Of a stretch of 56,194 nt of DNA, positions 42,894-49,639 are shown in pieces. Numbering within the stretch: the stretch's first letter is position 1; each line of letters starts with the position of its first letter. The stretch spans positions 1 through 56,194 of the forward strand of contig NZ_VDDA01000028.1 of NCBI RefSeq assembly GCF_006151805.1, written 5' to 3'. Position numbers and translations under genes: made by a program. The notes beneath the pieces were generated by a model that was not told the origin of the DNA, did not search any database, and saw nothing but the letters and a program-made list of their open reading frames with translations. This DNA comes from Methylobacterium terricola (GTDB taxonomy: Bacteria > Pseudomonadota > Alphaproteobacteria > Rhizobiales > Beijerinckiaceae).

Positions 42894-44069
42894 TCAATTT
42901 TCCTTGACGGCCGCGGCGTGGATGTAGTCCTGGACCTTGCCGCCGCGGACCTGCCCGATCGCGAACGGGTAGGACATCTCCTGATTGATCCCGAAGAACT
43001 GCTGACCGATCCAGTATCCCTTGCCGATATTCTCGTCCTCGACCGGCAGCTTGCGCATGGCGTCGGCAATGGCCTGAGGCTTGTCGATCGACTGTGCGGC
43101 CTGAGCGGCCTTGACCATCATCCGCGCTGCGAACACCCAGCGGAAGAAGTCGGCGTTCTCCGGGCGCGGGGCGCCCATCAGGTCCTGGTGCTTCTTCTCG
43201 AGCGCGCGCAGGCCCTCATCCATCGCGACGGGCTCGTACCAGAGGAAATCCTTCAGCACCTCGATGCCGCCGGCCACGCGGGCGATCTCCTCGAAGCCCG
43301 GCCCGCCGAGGCGAAAGATCGGTCCTGCGAAACCGGCCTGGCGCAATTGCTTGATGATGATGCCGGCATCGCCGGCCGGCGAGGACGCCAGATCAATCGC
43401 TCCCGGATTGGAGCGGAGCACGCGCGTGACGATCGGAGCGAAGTTGGTCGTACCGCGCTGGTAGTACTCTTCGACGACGCCTACGCCCTTCTTCTTGAAG
43501 ATCTCGGCGTTGACGCCCGCGACGTCCGTCCCGCCCTGGTCGTTCGGGGCGACGATGCCGACGGAGGAGAAGTCGTAGTGTTTCCGCCCCTCGTCGATGA
43601 TCGGGCCGGCCCATCCGGACGGACCCGGGCCGATATGGAAGACGTTCGGCCAGCGCGGGCCGATCGAATCCCTGGCGAAGCTGTTGACCATCGCGACCAT
43701 GCGGTTGCGCAGGGCCACGGGCTTCATCCCGGTCACCTCGGGCGAACCGACGGGTCCCACGATCACCGCGATGCCGTCGGCAGCCAGCGCGTTCATCGCG
43801 GACGCCGCCCCCTCGGCAGTGTACTTGGAGTCGATCGCTTTCACCGAGACGGTGCAGGGCGTACCGCCGATCACGAGGCGGCGCTCCTGCGCCGTCTCCT
43901 TGGCGACGAACTCCAGTGCTCCCCGCAAGGCGATGCCCCATTGGGCAGCAGGCCCCGACAGGACGGCCGGTGCGCCGATCTTGAGTTCGCAGGCCGATCC
44001 CGCACCACAGAACGTGACGGATGCCAGCAATGCGCCGATTGCGGCGCGCTGAGCGCGAAGCGCCATCAT
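42894..44069 (-). CDS. ABC transporter substrate-binding protein (LivK-like)
   Basis: A 391-residue periplasmic protein that begins the large minus-strand run. A signal peptide (RAAIGALLASVTFCGAGSA, about residues 7-26) precedes a type I periplasmic-binding fold with LKIGAPAVLSGPAAQWG, VIVGPVGSPEVTGMKPVA and IVAPNDQGGTD. The ATG at 44069, with a second at 44066, is preferred because GGAGGAG lies 3-6 bases upstream. It is the likely sensor of the pathway substrate. A TTGACA promoter with adjacent LacI-type operator lies about 110 bases upstream. Confidence 0.9.
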   Translation of the reverse strand: MMALRAQRAAIGALLASVTFCGAGSACELKIGAPAVLSGPAAQWGIALRGALEFVAKETAQERRLVIGGTPCTVSVKAIDSKYTAEGAASAMNALAADGIAVIVGPVGSPEVTGMKPVALRNRMVAMVNSFARDSIGPRWPNVFHIGPGPSGWAGPIIDEGRKHYDFSSVGIVAPNDQGGTDVAGVNAEIFKKKGVGVVEEYYQRGTTNFAPIVTRVLRSNPGAIDLASSPAGDAGIIIKQLRQAGFAGPIFRLGGPGFEEIARVAGGIEVLKDFLWYEPVAMDEGLRALEKKHQDLMGAPRPENADFFRWVFAARMMVKAAQAAQSIDKPQAIADAMRKLPVEDENIGKGYWIGQQFFGINQEMSYPFAIGQVRGGKVQDYIHAAAVKEN

Positions 44070-44153
44070 GTCTCCTCCCGTGCGGCCCTCCGCAGAGCGC
44101 CGACTCGATCCGCCAGCGGGCCTCTTCGTGCCCCTCGTCCGGATCATGAGGAA

Positions 44154-44183
44154 ACCCTAGAGGGGCATACCAAGCGCTGTCAA
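44154..44183 (-). promoter_or_regulatory. Promoter candidate of the 20-kb catabolic run
   Basis: On the minus strand, a perfect TTGACA (44183-44178) is followed after 18 bases by TAGGGT (44159-44154), a sigma-70-like pair in which the -10 box is weak. Transcription would begin near 44147, about 78 bases before the binding-protein start. It is abutted upstream by an imperfect TGAAACGTTTCA palindrome. Confidence 0.6.
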
Positions 44184-44195
44184 TAAAACGTTTCA
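44184..44195. promoter_or_regulatory. LacI-type operator O1 (proximal)
   Basis: TAAAACGTTTCA differs from the palindrome TGAAACGTTTCA by one base. It touches the -35 box of the promoter candidate, so a bound regulator would contact or block RNA polymerase. LacI/GalR proteins bind even-length palindromes with a central CG, as here. Confidence 0.62.
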
Positions 44196-44330
44196 AATTT
44201 CTGTCTCTGGCTACCCACGCCCTTCAACGCTGTCCATGATCGTGGCGCGTCGAAGAGCATTGAAGCCGGACATCCTTCTACCGCCATTCATCACGTCCTA
44301 GTCGCAGCCTCACATCCCAGGCCGCACCTG

Positions 44331-44348
44331 GCATGAAACGTTTCATGC
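44331..44348. promoter_or_regulatory. LacI-type operator O2 (distal), perfect 18-bp palindrome
   Basis: GCATGAAACGTTTCATGC is perfectly self-complementary over 18 bases. Its core is that of O1, whose centre is 150 bp away. Two distant sites would allow looping by a tetrameric repressor. It lies beyond the decayed phage region boundary, so it has stayed intact while the neighbouring DNA decayed. Confidence 0.7.
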
Positions 44349-44369
44349 AGGGGAGCCGCCCCCCCCCCG

Positions 44370-44715
44370 GAGAGCTGCGCCCTTCCAACCTCACCACGGA
44401 CACGGACCCTGCGAGGGCTATGAGCCGAAAGACCAGGAGCGGGACGACAAGGCCATGGCGATGCTCGGCGAGCACGTCCGCAACCTGGAGCGCAGCCTGA
44501 ACAGCGTCGCCGCTGCGACCCATGGCGCAGGAAGCACTGATCACTATCCGCGAGAGCACCGCCGGCCGCGCCTCATCTGCCACGTCAGCCGGATCCAGCC
44601 GCCACGACGGACGTCACACAGCTCGAGCGCGATCTCGAAGCCGCCTCAAGTTCCATCGCCGCCCGACGCGCGGCCCTGCGGTCGAAGCCCGCTTGAGCCA
44701 GCACAGGACACGGAC
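44370..44715 (+). pseudogene. Phage-gene debris
   Basis: The plus frame through about 44395-44520 reads EGYEPKDQERDDKAMAMLGE and then HVRNLERSLNSVAAA, a protein-like charged helix, but without a start and soon interrupted by out-of-frame sequence. It directly precedes the XkdF-like remnant and may be the end of an upstream phage structural gene. No intact gene is present and I cannot name the family. Confidence 0.4.
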
Positions 44716-45140
44716 ATGTCGGACCTCTCCCTCTTCATCTCCCTGACCAAGGTCGACGCCGAGCAACGCCTGGTCTATGGCGTCGCCACGGCCGAGACCC
44801 GAGCGAGATCAGCCTCGTCGATCTCCCCTGCCTGCCCTCCGCCACCTTTCAGGTGCTCACGGCCGACGGCGCTGCCGAGACCAAGCACTTCGCGCCCGCG
44901 GTTACGGTGACGCCGCCCGCGCCCAGCAACGCGGACGTGGTCGCCTGTGCCGAGGCCCTGGCGAAGGCCGCCGGCCGGAAGGGCAAGCCCAGCGACTTCA
45001 TCGCGCCGGCGCAGGTCGACGGCCGCACGGAGGAGGGCCGCCGCTTCGCCGATCTCGTGCATGACCTCACCGCGGAGCGCCCTTCGGACGGCCGGCGCGT
45101 TGATCGTCGGTTCCCAGGGGGAGCGCAGGGAAAGACCCAC
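44716..45140 (+). pseudogene. XkdF-like phage protein remnant with internal deletion and frameshift
   Basis: Reading from the ATG at 44716 gives MSDLSLFISLTKVDAEQRLV and then YGVATAET, the usual start of the XkdF-like serine-protease domain of Mu- and PBSX-type phages. After about 28 codons the frame shifts and continues as EISLVDLPCLPSATFQVLTA, the end of the same domain. The central part, roughly 70-100 residues with the catalytic region in intact members, is absent. It is a relic of a prophage head-assembly cluster. The shift near 44800 and the deletion together rule out function. Confidence 0.75.
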
Positions 45141-45141
45141 G

Positions 45142-45252
45142 ATGTCCGACACGCCGCGCCCCGGTGACGACCCGTTGCCGCCCGTCGGCGCCGAGCCCCC
45201 CGATCCGATCGAGATCGGCCGGGGTCGAACCCCGCTCGGCCGGGCGGCGTGA
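45142..45252 (+). CDS. Small hypothetical protein, proline-rich
   Basis: A 36-codon frame starting at 45142 (MSDTPRPGDDPLPPVGAEPP and on to IEIGRGRTPLGRAA) has AGGGAAAG about 7 bases upstream. It follows the phage remnant. Composition (Pro, Asp, Glu, Arg) suggests a disordered peptide. I do not recognise it, and it may be a chance frame. Confidence 0.35.
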   Translation: MSDTPRPGDDPLPPVGAEPPDPIEIGRGRTPLGRAA

Positions 45253-45375
45253 GGGCGGCGTCCACCTCCGTACGGTCGAGCGCCCCGCTCGGGAGGGCCA
45301 GGCTCGACGGAGAAAGGGCCCGTTCGCTCCTCCACCCGACATCCTGAAGGCACGACGTCCGTCACCGCCGGCAGG

Positions 45376-46146
45376 TCAATCGGCTCCGTCGTCGGGGATG
45401 TTCAGCGTGGTGCCGCAGGCCTTGCAGTGCACCGCGTCCGGCTCGTGCCGCTGCAGCCCGCAGGTCGGGCAGGAGAAGCGCACCTTGTAGGGCCGGAACA
45501 CCACCTGGGCGAGGCGGAAGAACAACGTCACGCCGCAGATCATCACGAACACCGAGATCAGCCGTCCGGACGTGCCCGGTAGCGTGATGTCGCCGTAGCC
45601 CGTGGTCGTCAGCGACGTGACGGTGAAATACAGCGCATCGACCGGACTGCCGATCGCCGGGTTGGTGCCGTTCTGCGAGACGTAGACCACGCCGGTCATC
45701 ACGAACACGAACACCACCAGGTTGGTGGCGGCGAGGATCGCCTCCTCGTTGCGCTGGAAGACCGGGCTGTCGTGGCGCAGCCGGTCGAGCAGCTGGTAGG
45801 TGCGCAGCAGGCGGAGCGTGCGCAGGATGCGCAGGAAGCCGACGCCCTGCATGATCATCGGCGCCAGGAACGAGGCGATGGCGATCACGTCCGTCCAGGT
45901 GCTCAGGCGCAGGAACTCGCGGGCGGGCGCCCGGCTGATCGCCAGGCGGGCGAGGAAGTCGGTCAGCACGCCCAAGCCGAGCACCACGTCGCAGGCGACG
46001 ATCCAGAGCGAGAGCGGCAGGAACGAGGTCACGATGACGAAGGCGACCGTCGCGATGTCGAAGGCGAGCAGGGCGTAGCGGAAACGGTGCGCCTGGTGGG
46101 TGTCGCCCTCGTAGAGGGCCTGGAGCCTGGCTTTGAAGGGGGGCAT
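45376..46146 (-). CDS. Voltage-gated-type potassium channel with C-terminal zinc ribbon
   Basis: A 256-residue inner-membrane protein with six helices. S4 carries regular arginines (RILRTLRLLRTYQLLDRLR), and the pore loop contains TSLTTTGYGD, the K+-channel selectivity filter. After the last helix a cytosolic tail ends in CPTCGLQRHEPDAVHCKACG, a four-cysteine zinc-ribbon. The start at 46146 is chosen by similarity; an earlier ATG at about 46182 is possible. The ribbon is an unusual addition to a Kv-like subunit and could sense metal or redox state. Confidence 0.88.
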   Translation of the reverse strand: MPPFKARLQALYEGDTHQAHRFRYALLAFDIATVAFVIVTSFLPLSLWIVACDVVLGLGVLTDFLARLAISRAPAREFLRLSTWTDVIAIASFLAPMIMQGVGFLRILRTLRLLRTYQLLDRLRHDSPVFQRNEEAILAATNLVVFVFVMTGVVYVSQNGTNPAIGSPVDALYFTVTSLTTTGYGDITLPGTSGRLISVFVMICGVTLFFRLAQVVFRPYKVRFSCPTCGLQRHEPDAVHCKACGTTLNIPDDGAD

Positions 46147-46271
46147 GGGTCCGGCCGAAGGAGCGGGGACGGACCCATACCGCATCCGGGCCGGGCGCGC
46201 CCGGCGGCGCGTCCCGGAGGACCGCCGGTCCGGCGGCGGCCCTGGGACGACCGCCGCGGGAGACCGGGGCC

Positions 46272-47192
46272 TCAGCCCAGCACCACCACCTGCGCGCCCA
46301 CCGGCACCCGGGCGTAGAGGTCGATCGCGTCCTGGTTGATCATCCGGATGCACCCCGACGAAACGCTGCGGCCGATGCTCTCCGGCTCGGTGGTGCCGTG
46401 GATGCGGAACAGCGTGTCCTTGTTGTTCTGCCACAGGTAGAGGGCGCGGGCGCCGAGCGGGTTGCGCGGGCCGCCCGGCACGCCCAGCCCGCTCTGGAGC
46501 TTGGACACGCTGCGGGCGAGCGCCGGCTGGCGGGCGATCATCTCCTTGGGCGGGTACCAGTCCGGCCAGGCCTGCTTGGAGTTGATGGTGGCCGCCCCGT
46601 TCCAGGCGAAGCCCTGGCGGCCGACGCCGACGCCGTAGCGGCGGGCCCGGCCGCCTTCCTGGATCAGGTAAAGGTGGTGCGCCCGCGGATCGACCACGAT
46701 GGTGCCCGGCGCGTAGCGGCCGCCATAGGCGACCTCCTGGCGCAGGAAGGACGGGTTGGCGCGGCGCCAGCGGAACGCCGCGACCGGGAACGGCTCGGTG
46801 TCGAGCGCCGCGTAGGCGCGGGCATAGTCGATCGGCCCGTCATCGACCACCACCGTGGGGGACGGGTCGGCGGTGCCCTGCGGCGGCGAGACGCTGCGCC
46901 GGCCGCCCCAGAAGGAATCCTCCTCCGGCGCCGGCTCGGCCGGGACGGGCTGGCCGCGATACGGATCGGCGCCCTGTCCGCCATAGCCTTGGGTGCCGTA
47001 ACCCTGGCCGCGCGTATCGTAGAACGCCCCGTCATCCGCCGGGACCGGATCGCGCGAGCGCCGGCGCCGGACGGGGGCGAAATCCTGGTCCGTCCAGGCG
47101 AGGGCGGGACGCGGCAGGGCGCCCGCCAGCAGCGTCGAGGCGAGGCCGGCAGCGGCGCCGGAGACCAGGAGGCGGCGGTTCTTGTCTGTCAT
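46272..47192 (-). CDS. L,D-transpeptidase (YkuD domain)
   Basis: A 306-residue exported protein. A signal peptide (SGAAAGLASTLLAGALPRPALA) is followed by a low-complexity linker (Gly/Gln/Tyr-rich, about 65-110) and the YkuD catalytic domain. The motif HGTTEPESIGRSVSSGCIRM contains the catalytic His and Cys. It would crosslink peptidoglycan 3-3 or attach proteins to it. The ATG at 47192 is chosen by the position of the signal peptide; the longer frame adds no signal. It lies between the K+ channel and a divergent MucR gene. Confidence 0.93.
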   Translation of the reverse strand: MTDKNRRLLVSGAAAGLASTLLAGALPRPALAWTDQDFAPVRRRRSRDPVPADDGAFYDTRGQGYGTQGYGGQGADPYRGQPVPAEPAPEEDSFWGGRRSVSPPQGTADPSPTVVVDDGPIDYARAYAALDTEPFPVAAFRWRRANPSFLRQEVAYGGRYAPGTIVVDPRAHHLYLIQEGGRARRYGVGVGRQGFAWNGAATINSKQAWPDWYPPKEMIARQPALARSVSKLQSGLGVPGGPRNPLGARALYLWQNNKDTLFRIHGTTEPESIGRSVSSGCIRMINQDAIDLYARVPVGAQVVVLG

Positions 47193-47522
47193 GGGAGGTC
47201 TTGACGATCGTTCTGACACAACGGGGCGCCGAATGGCGCAATGCAGCAACAGCTAGGGCATTTCCCCGCCGAGGGGAAACCGCTCCCTCGGGAAAAACCG
47301 TCAGGACCAACGGGCTAGCGCGATATCCGGGCGAGTGTGGCGCGGGTGCAGCCCGCGCCTCGCCGCCTTGCCGGGCGATGCGGAGTCATCCGGCAAATCG
47401 CGTGCAATACTTTTTCTAGTTCGTATCTCCACCCGCGAATTCTGTCGTGACGCATATCACCTGTGGTTGACGCGCGCGACAACACGTGTCCTCCTGCGCT
47501 GGTCACTTCGATCTGGTGCGCC
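47193..47522. other. Divergent intergenic region before mucR
   Basis: About 330 bases between the L,D-transpeptidase and MucR starts contain no gene. Near 47260-47300 is a GC-rich inverted segment (TTCCCCGCCGAGGGGAAA), and near 47467 is TTGACG about 56 bases before the MucR start, a possible -35 box without a good -10. MucR proteins often bind AT-rich DNA upstream of their own gene, and the AT-richer stretch at 47398-47440 could serve. Confidence 0.45.
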
Positions 47523-48005
47523 ATGACCAACGATGACCCGACCCGATCGCTCGACCTGATCGAGCTCGCCGCCGACGTCGTGTCGGCCTATGTGGCGAAC
47601 AACTCGGTCCCGGCGACGGACGTGCCGGGGCTGATCGCGGCGGTCCATACGTCGCTGAGCCAGCTCGGTGCGGCGCCGGCGCCGGAGCCCGAGAAGGCGA
47701 CGCCGCCGGTCCCGATCCGCCGCACCGTCACGCCGGACCACATCATCAGCCTGGAGGACGGCAAGCCCTACAAGACGCTGAAGCGCCACCTGGCGGGCCG
47801 CGGCCTCACCCCCGAGCAGTACCGCCAGAAATGGGGCCTGCCGCCGGACTATCCGATGGTCGCCGCCAACTACGCCGCCCAGCGCTCCGAACTCGCCAAG
47901 AGCTCCGGCCTCGGCCAGAGCCGGCGCGGCCGCGGCGCGGCGCTGCGGACCGCCGCGGATCCGGTGGTCTCCGGCCTGGCGCCGGGGAGACGCCGCGGCC
48001 ATTGA
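47523..48005 (+). CDS. MucR/Ros-family regulator with degenerate zinc finger
   Basis: A 160-residue DNA-binding protein. The N-terminal half has LIELAADVVSAYVANNSVP, the oligomerisation region of MucR, and the C-terminal half has the MucR DNA-binding domain (LEDGKPYKTLKRHL, GLTPEQYRQKWGLPPDYPMV). In Ros the zinc finger uses Cys-Cys-His-His; here HIISLEDG replaces the first two cysteines with Ser and Asp, and the second His is absent, so metal is probably not bound, as in the Ml proteins of Mesorhizobium. Start at 47523. Confidence 0.9.
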   Translation: MTNDDPTRSLDLIELAADVVSAYVANNSVPATDVPGLIAAVHTSLSQLGAAPAPEPEKATPPVPIRRTVTPDHIISLEDGKPYKTLKRHLAGRGLTPEQYRQKWGLPPDYPMVAANYAAQRSELAKSSGLGQSRRGRGAALRTAADPVVSGLAPGRRRGH

Positions 48006-48124
48006 GCCGCCGCCGCGATGAGCGGAGGCCGAAAGGCGCGCTCATCGTCCGTTCAGGTCGTTAGTTCTTTCCTGGGCGGGCAGGCGGTCCTGGCGGCCGC
48101 CTTCACCTGAGGAGAGATCCGACG

Positions 48125-48436
48125 ATGATGCACGTCAAGGTGCTCGGGATGGCTGCCCTCGTGGCGGGCGGTGTGGTGGCGGGCGGTCTTGGCCTCGCCT
48201 CGACCGCGCAGGCTGCCCCGATCGGCCTCGGCGCGGCGGGCACGCTCGCGACGGAGGCGGGCGTAATCCCGGTGGCCGGCGGCTGCGGCCCGGGCTTCGT
48301 CCCGAACCGCTTCGGCTATTGCCGCCCGTTCTACGGGCCGCGGCCGTTCTACGGCCCGCGCCCCTACTCTTACGGCCCACGGCCGTACTGGCGGCGCCCG
48401 TATGGCGGGCCGCGCCGATTCTATTACGGCTACTGA
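48125..48436 (+). CDS. Small exported GCG_CRPN-type protein
   Basis: A 103-residue protein with signal peptide (about 1-30, ending AQAA) and then the segment GCGPGFVPNRFGYCRP, the conserved start of the GCG_CRPN prefix family common in methylobacteria and relatives. The tail is a Tyr/Pro/Arg-rich repeat (FYGPRP three times, then YWRRPYGGPRR). A ribosome site GAGGAGAG is 8 bases before the ATG. Function is unknown; it is secreted to the periplasm or surface. Confidence 0.85.
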   Translation: MMHVKVLGMAALVAGGVVAGGLGLASTAQAAPIGLGAAGTLATEAGVIPVAGGCGPGFVPNRFGYCRPFYGPRPFYGPRPYSYGPRPYWRRPYGGPRRFYYGY

Positions 48437-48454
48437 TCCGTACCGCAGGACGAG

Positions 48455-48486
48455 CGAGGCGCCCGGCCGGCCGGTCGGGCGCCTCG
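48455..48486 (+). terminator. Rho-independent-like terminator hairpin
   Basis: GAGGCGCCCG (48456-48465) pairs perfectly with CGGGCGCCTC (48476-48485), extended by one C-G pair, with a 10-base loop. It is 19 bases after the stop of the GCG_CRPN gene and 35 bases before the 3' end of the oppositely oriented oxidoreductase gene, so it may end both transcripts. No uridine run follows. Confidence 0.6.
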
Positions 48487-48520
48487 CCGCGTTTGGGGCG
48501 ACGGGCGATCCGCGGCCGGC

Positions 48521-49552
48521 CTACCCCGCCCGCGCCGCCGGCTTGCGCCCGAACGGGTCGAACTCGATCACCGGCGCCTTGCGGCCGTGCAGGGCCGGCA
48601 GCACCCGCTCGCCGAAGGCGTCGATGAAGGCCGGCTGGCTGCCGCCGACCTGGTGCAGGTCGATGCTGTCGAAGCCGAGCGCCGCGCAGGCCGCGATGCG
48701 CTCGGTCAGCGCCGGCAGGTCGTGCGAGATCAGCACCGCCTCGTGCATGTCCTCCGGCCGCAGGAAGCGGGCGGCGGCCTCGAAATCGGCCGGGCGCGGC
48801 AGCTCCCAGGCCACCGAGGACGGCAGGGCGTTGAAGCGCCACTCGGCATGGGCCTGGTGCAGGGCCTCGGCCGGGTCGGGGGCGTAGCTGAGGTCCATCT
48901 TGAGGAAGACCGGCTTGTCGGCGCCGCCATTCTCCCGGAAGGCGTCGACGATCGGCCCCAGGGCCTCCGGGCTCGTCCCGACGGTGAGGAGCCCGTCGGC
49001 CCAGGTGCCGAGCCAGGCGGCGGTCTCGACGCTGGTGGCCGCGCCCACGAGGCGGGTCGGTGTCTCGGGCAGCGACCACACCTTGGCGTCCACCGCGGTC
49101 AGGCGGCCGCGCTGGGTCACGGTCTCGCCGGCGAGCAGCGCCCGCATGATCTCGGCGCCCTCGCGCAGGCGGGCGTTGCGTTCCGCCTTGTCGGGCCAGG
49201 GACCGCCGGTGGCGCGCTCGTTCATCGCCTGGCCGCTGCCGAGCGCCACCCACGGCACCCGGCCGGGGAACATCTGGCCCAGCGTCGCCACGGCCTGCGC
49301 CAGCACCACCGGGTGGTAGCGCCAGCCCCCCGGCACCGAGATGATGCCGAAGGTCAGCCGCTCGGTCGCCTGCAGGGCGGCGCCGAGCCAGGCCCAGGCG
49401 AAACCGGACTCGCCCTGGCTTGGCGACCAGGGCTGGAGATGGTCGGACGAGAAGGCCCCGTCGAAGCCGGCCTGCTCGGCCCGCTGGGCGAGCGCGAGCA
49501 GCGACCTAGGCGGGCACTGCTCGTGCGAGATGTGGTAGCTGTACAGGGTCAT
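48521..49552 (-). CDS. LLM class flavin-dependent oxidoreductase (TIGR03885-like)
   Basis: A 343-residue luciferase-like monooxygenase-fold protein. The start MTLYSYHISHEQCPP and the segments FDGAFSSDHLQPW, GRVPWVALGSGQAMNERATG and WADGLLTVGT are typical of the FMN-dependent TIGR03885 subgroup, according to my recollection of the family. The reaction is unknown. It follows the hopene cyclase gene after 87 bases on the same strand and may be co-transcribed with the hopanoid operon. Confidence 0.85.
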   Translation of the reverse strand: MTLYSYHISHEQCPPRSLLALAQRAEQAGFDGAFSSDHLQPWSPSQGESGFAWAWLGAALQATERLTFGIISVPGGWRYHPVVLAQAVATLGQMFPGRVPWVALGSGQAMNERATGGPWPDKAERNARLREGAEIMRALLAGETVTQRGRLTAVDAKVWSLPETPTRLVGAATSVETAAWLGTWADGLLTVGTSPEALGPIVDAFRENGGADKPVFLKMDLSYAPDPAEALHQAHAEWRFNALPSSVAWELPRPADFEAAARFLRPEDMHEAVLISHDLPALTERIAACAALGFDSIDLHQVGGSQPAFIDAFGERVLPALHGRKAPVIEFDPFGRKPAARAG

Positions 49553-49639
49553 CGCGGGGCTCCCGGCCCGGGGAATGTCCGAGCCCGGGCGGTCGTTCCG
49601 GGCGGGCGCGGTTGCGCCGCGGGGCAGAACCGCTCCTCG

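Noticed and set aside
45067..45342. Minus-strand frame of 91 codons opposite the phage remnant
   Set aside because: Gly/Arg-rich composition without motif or ribosome site; it looks like a chance frame in decayed DNA.
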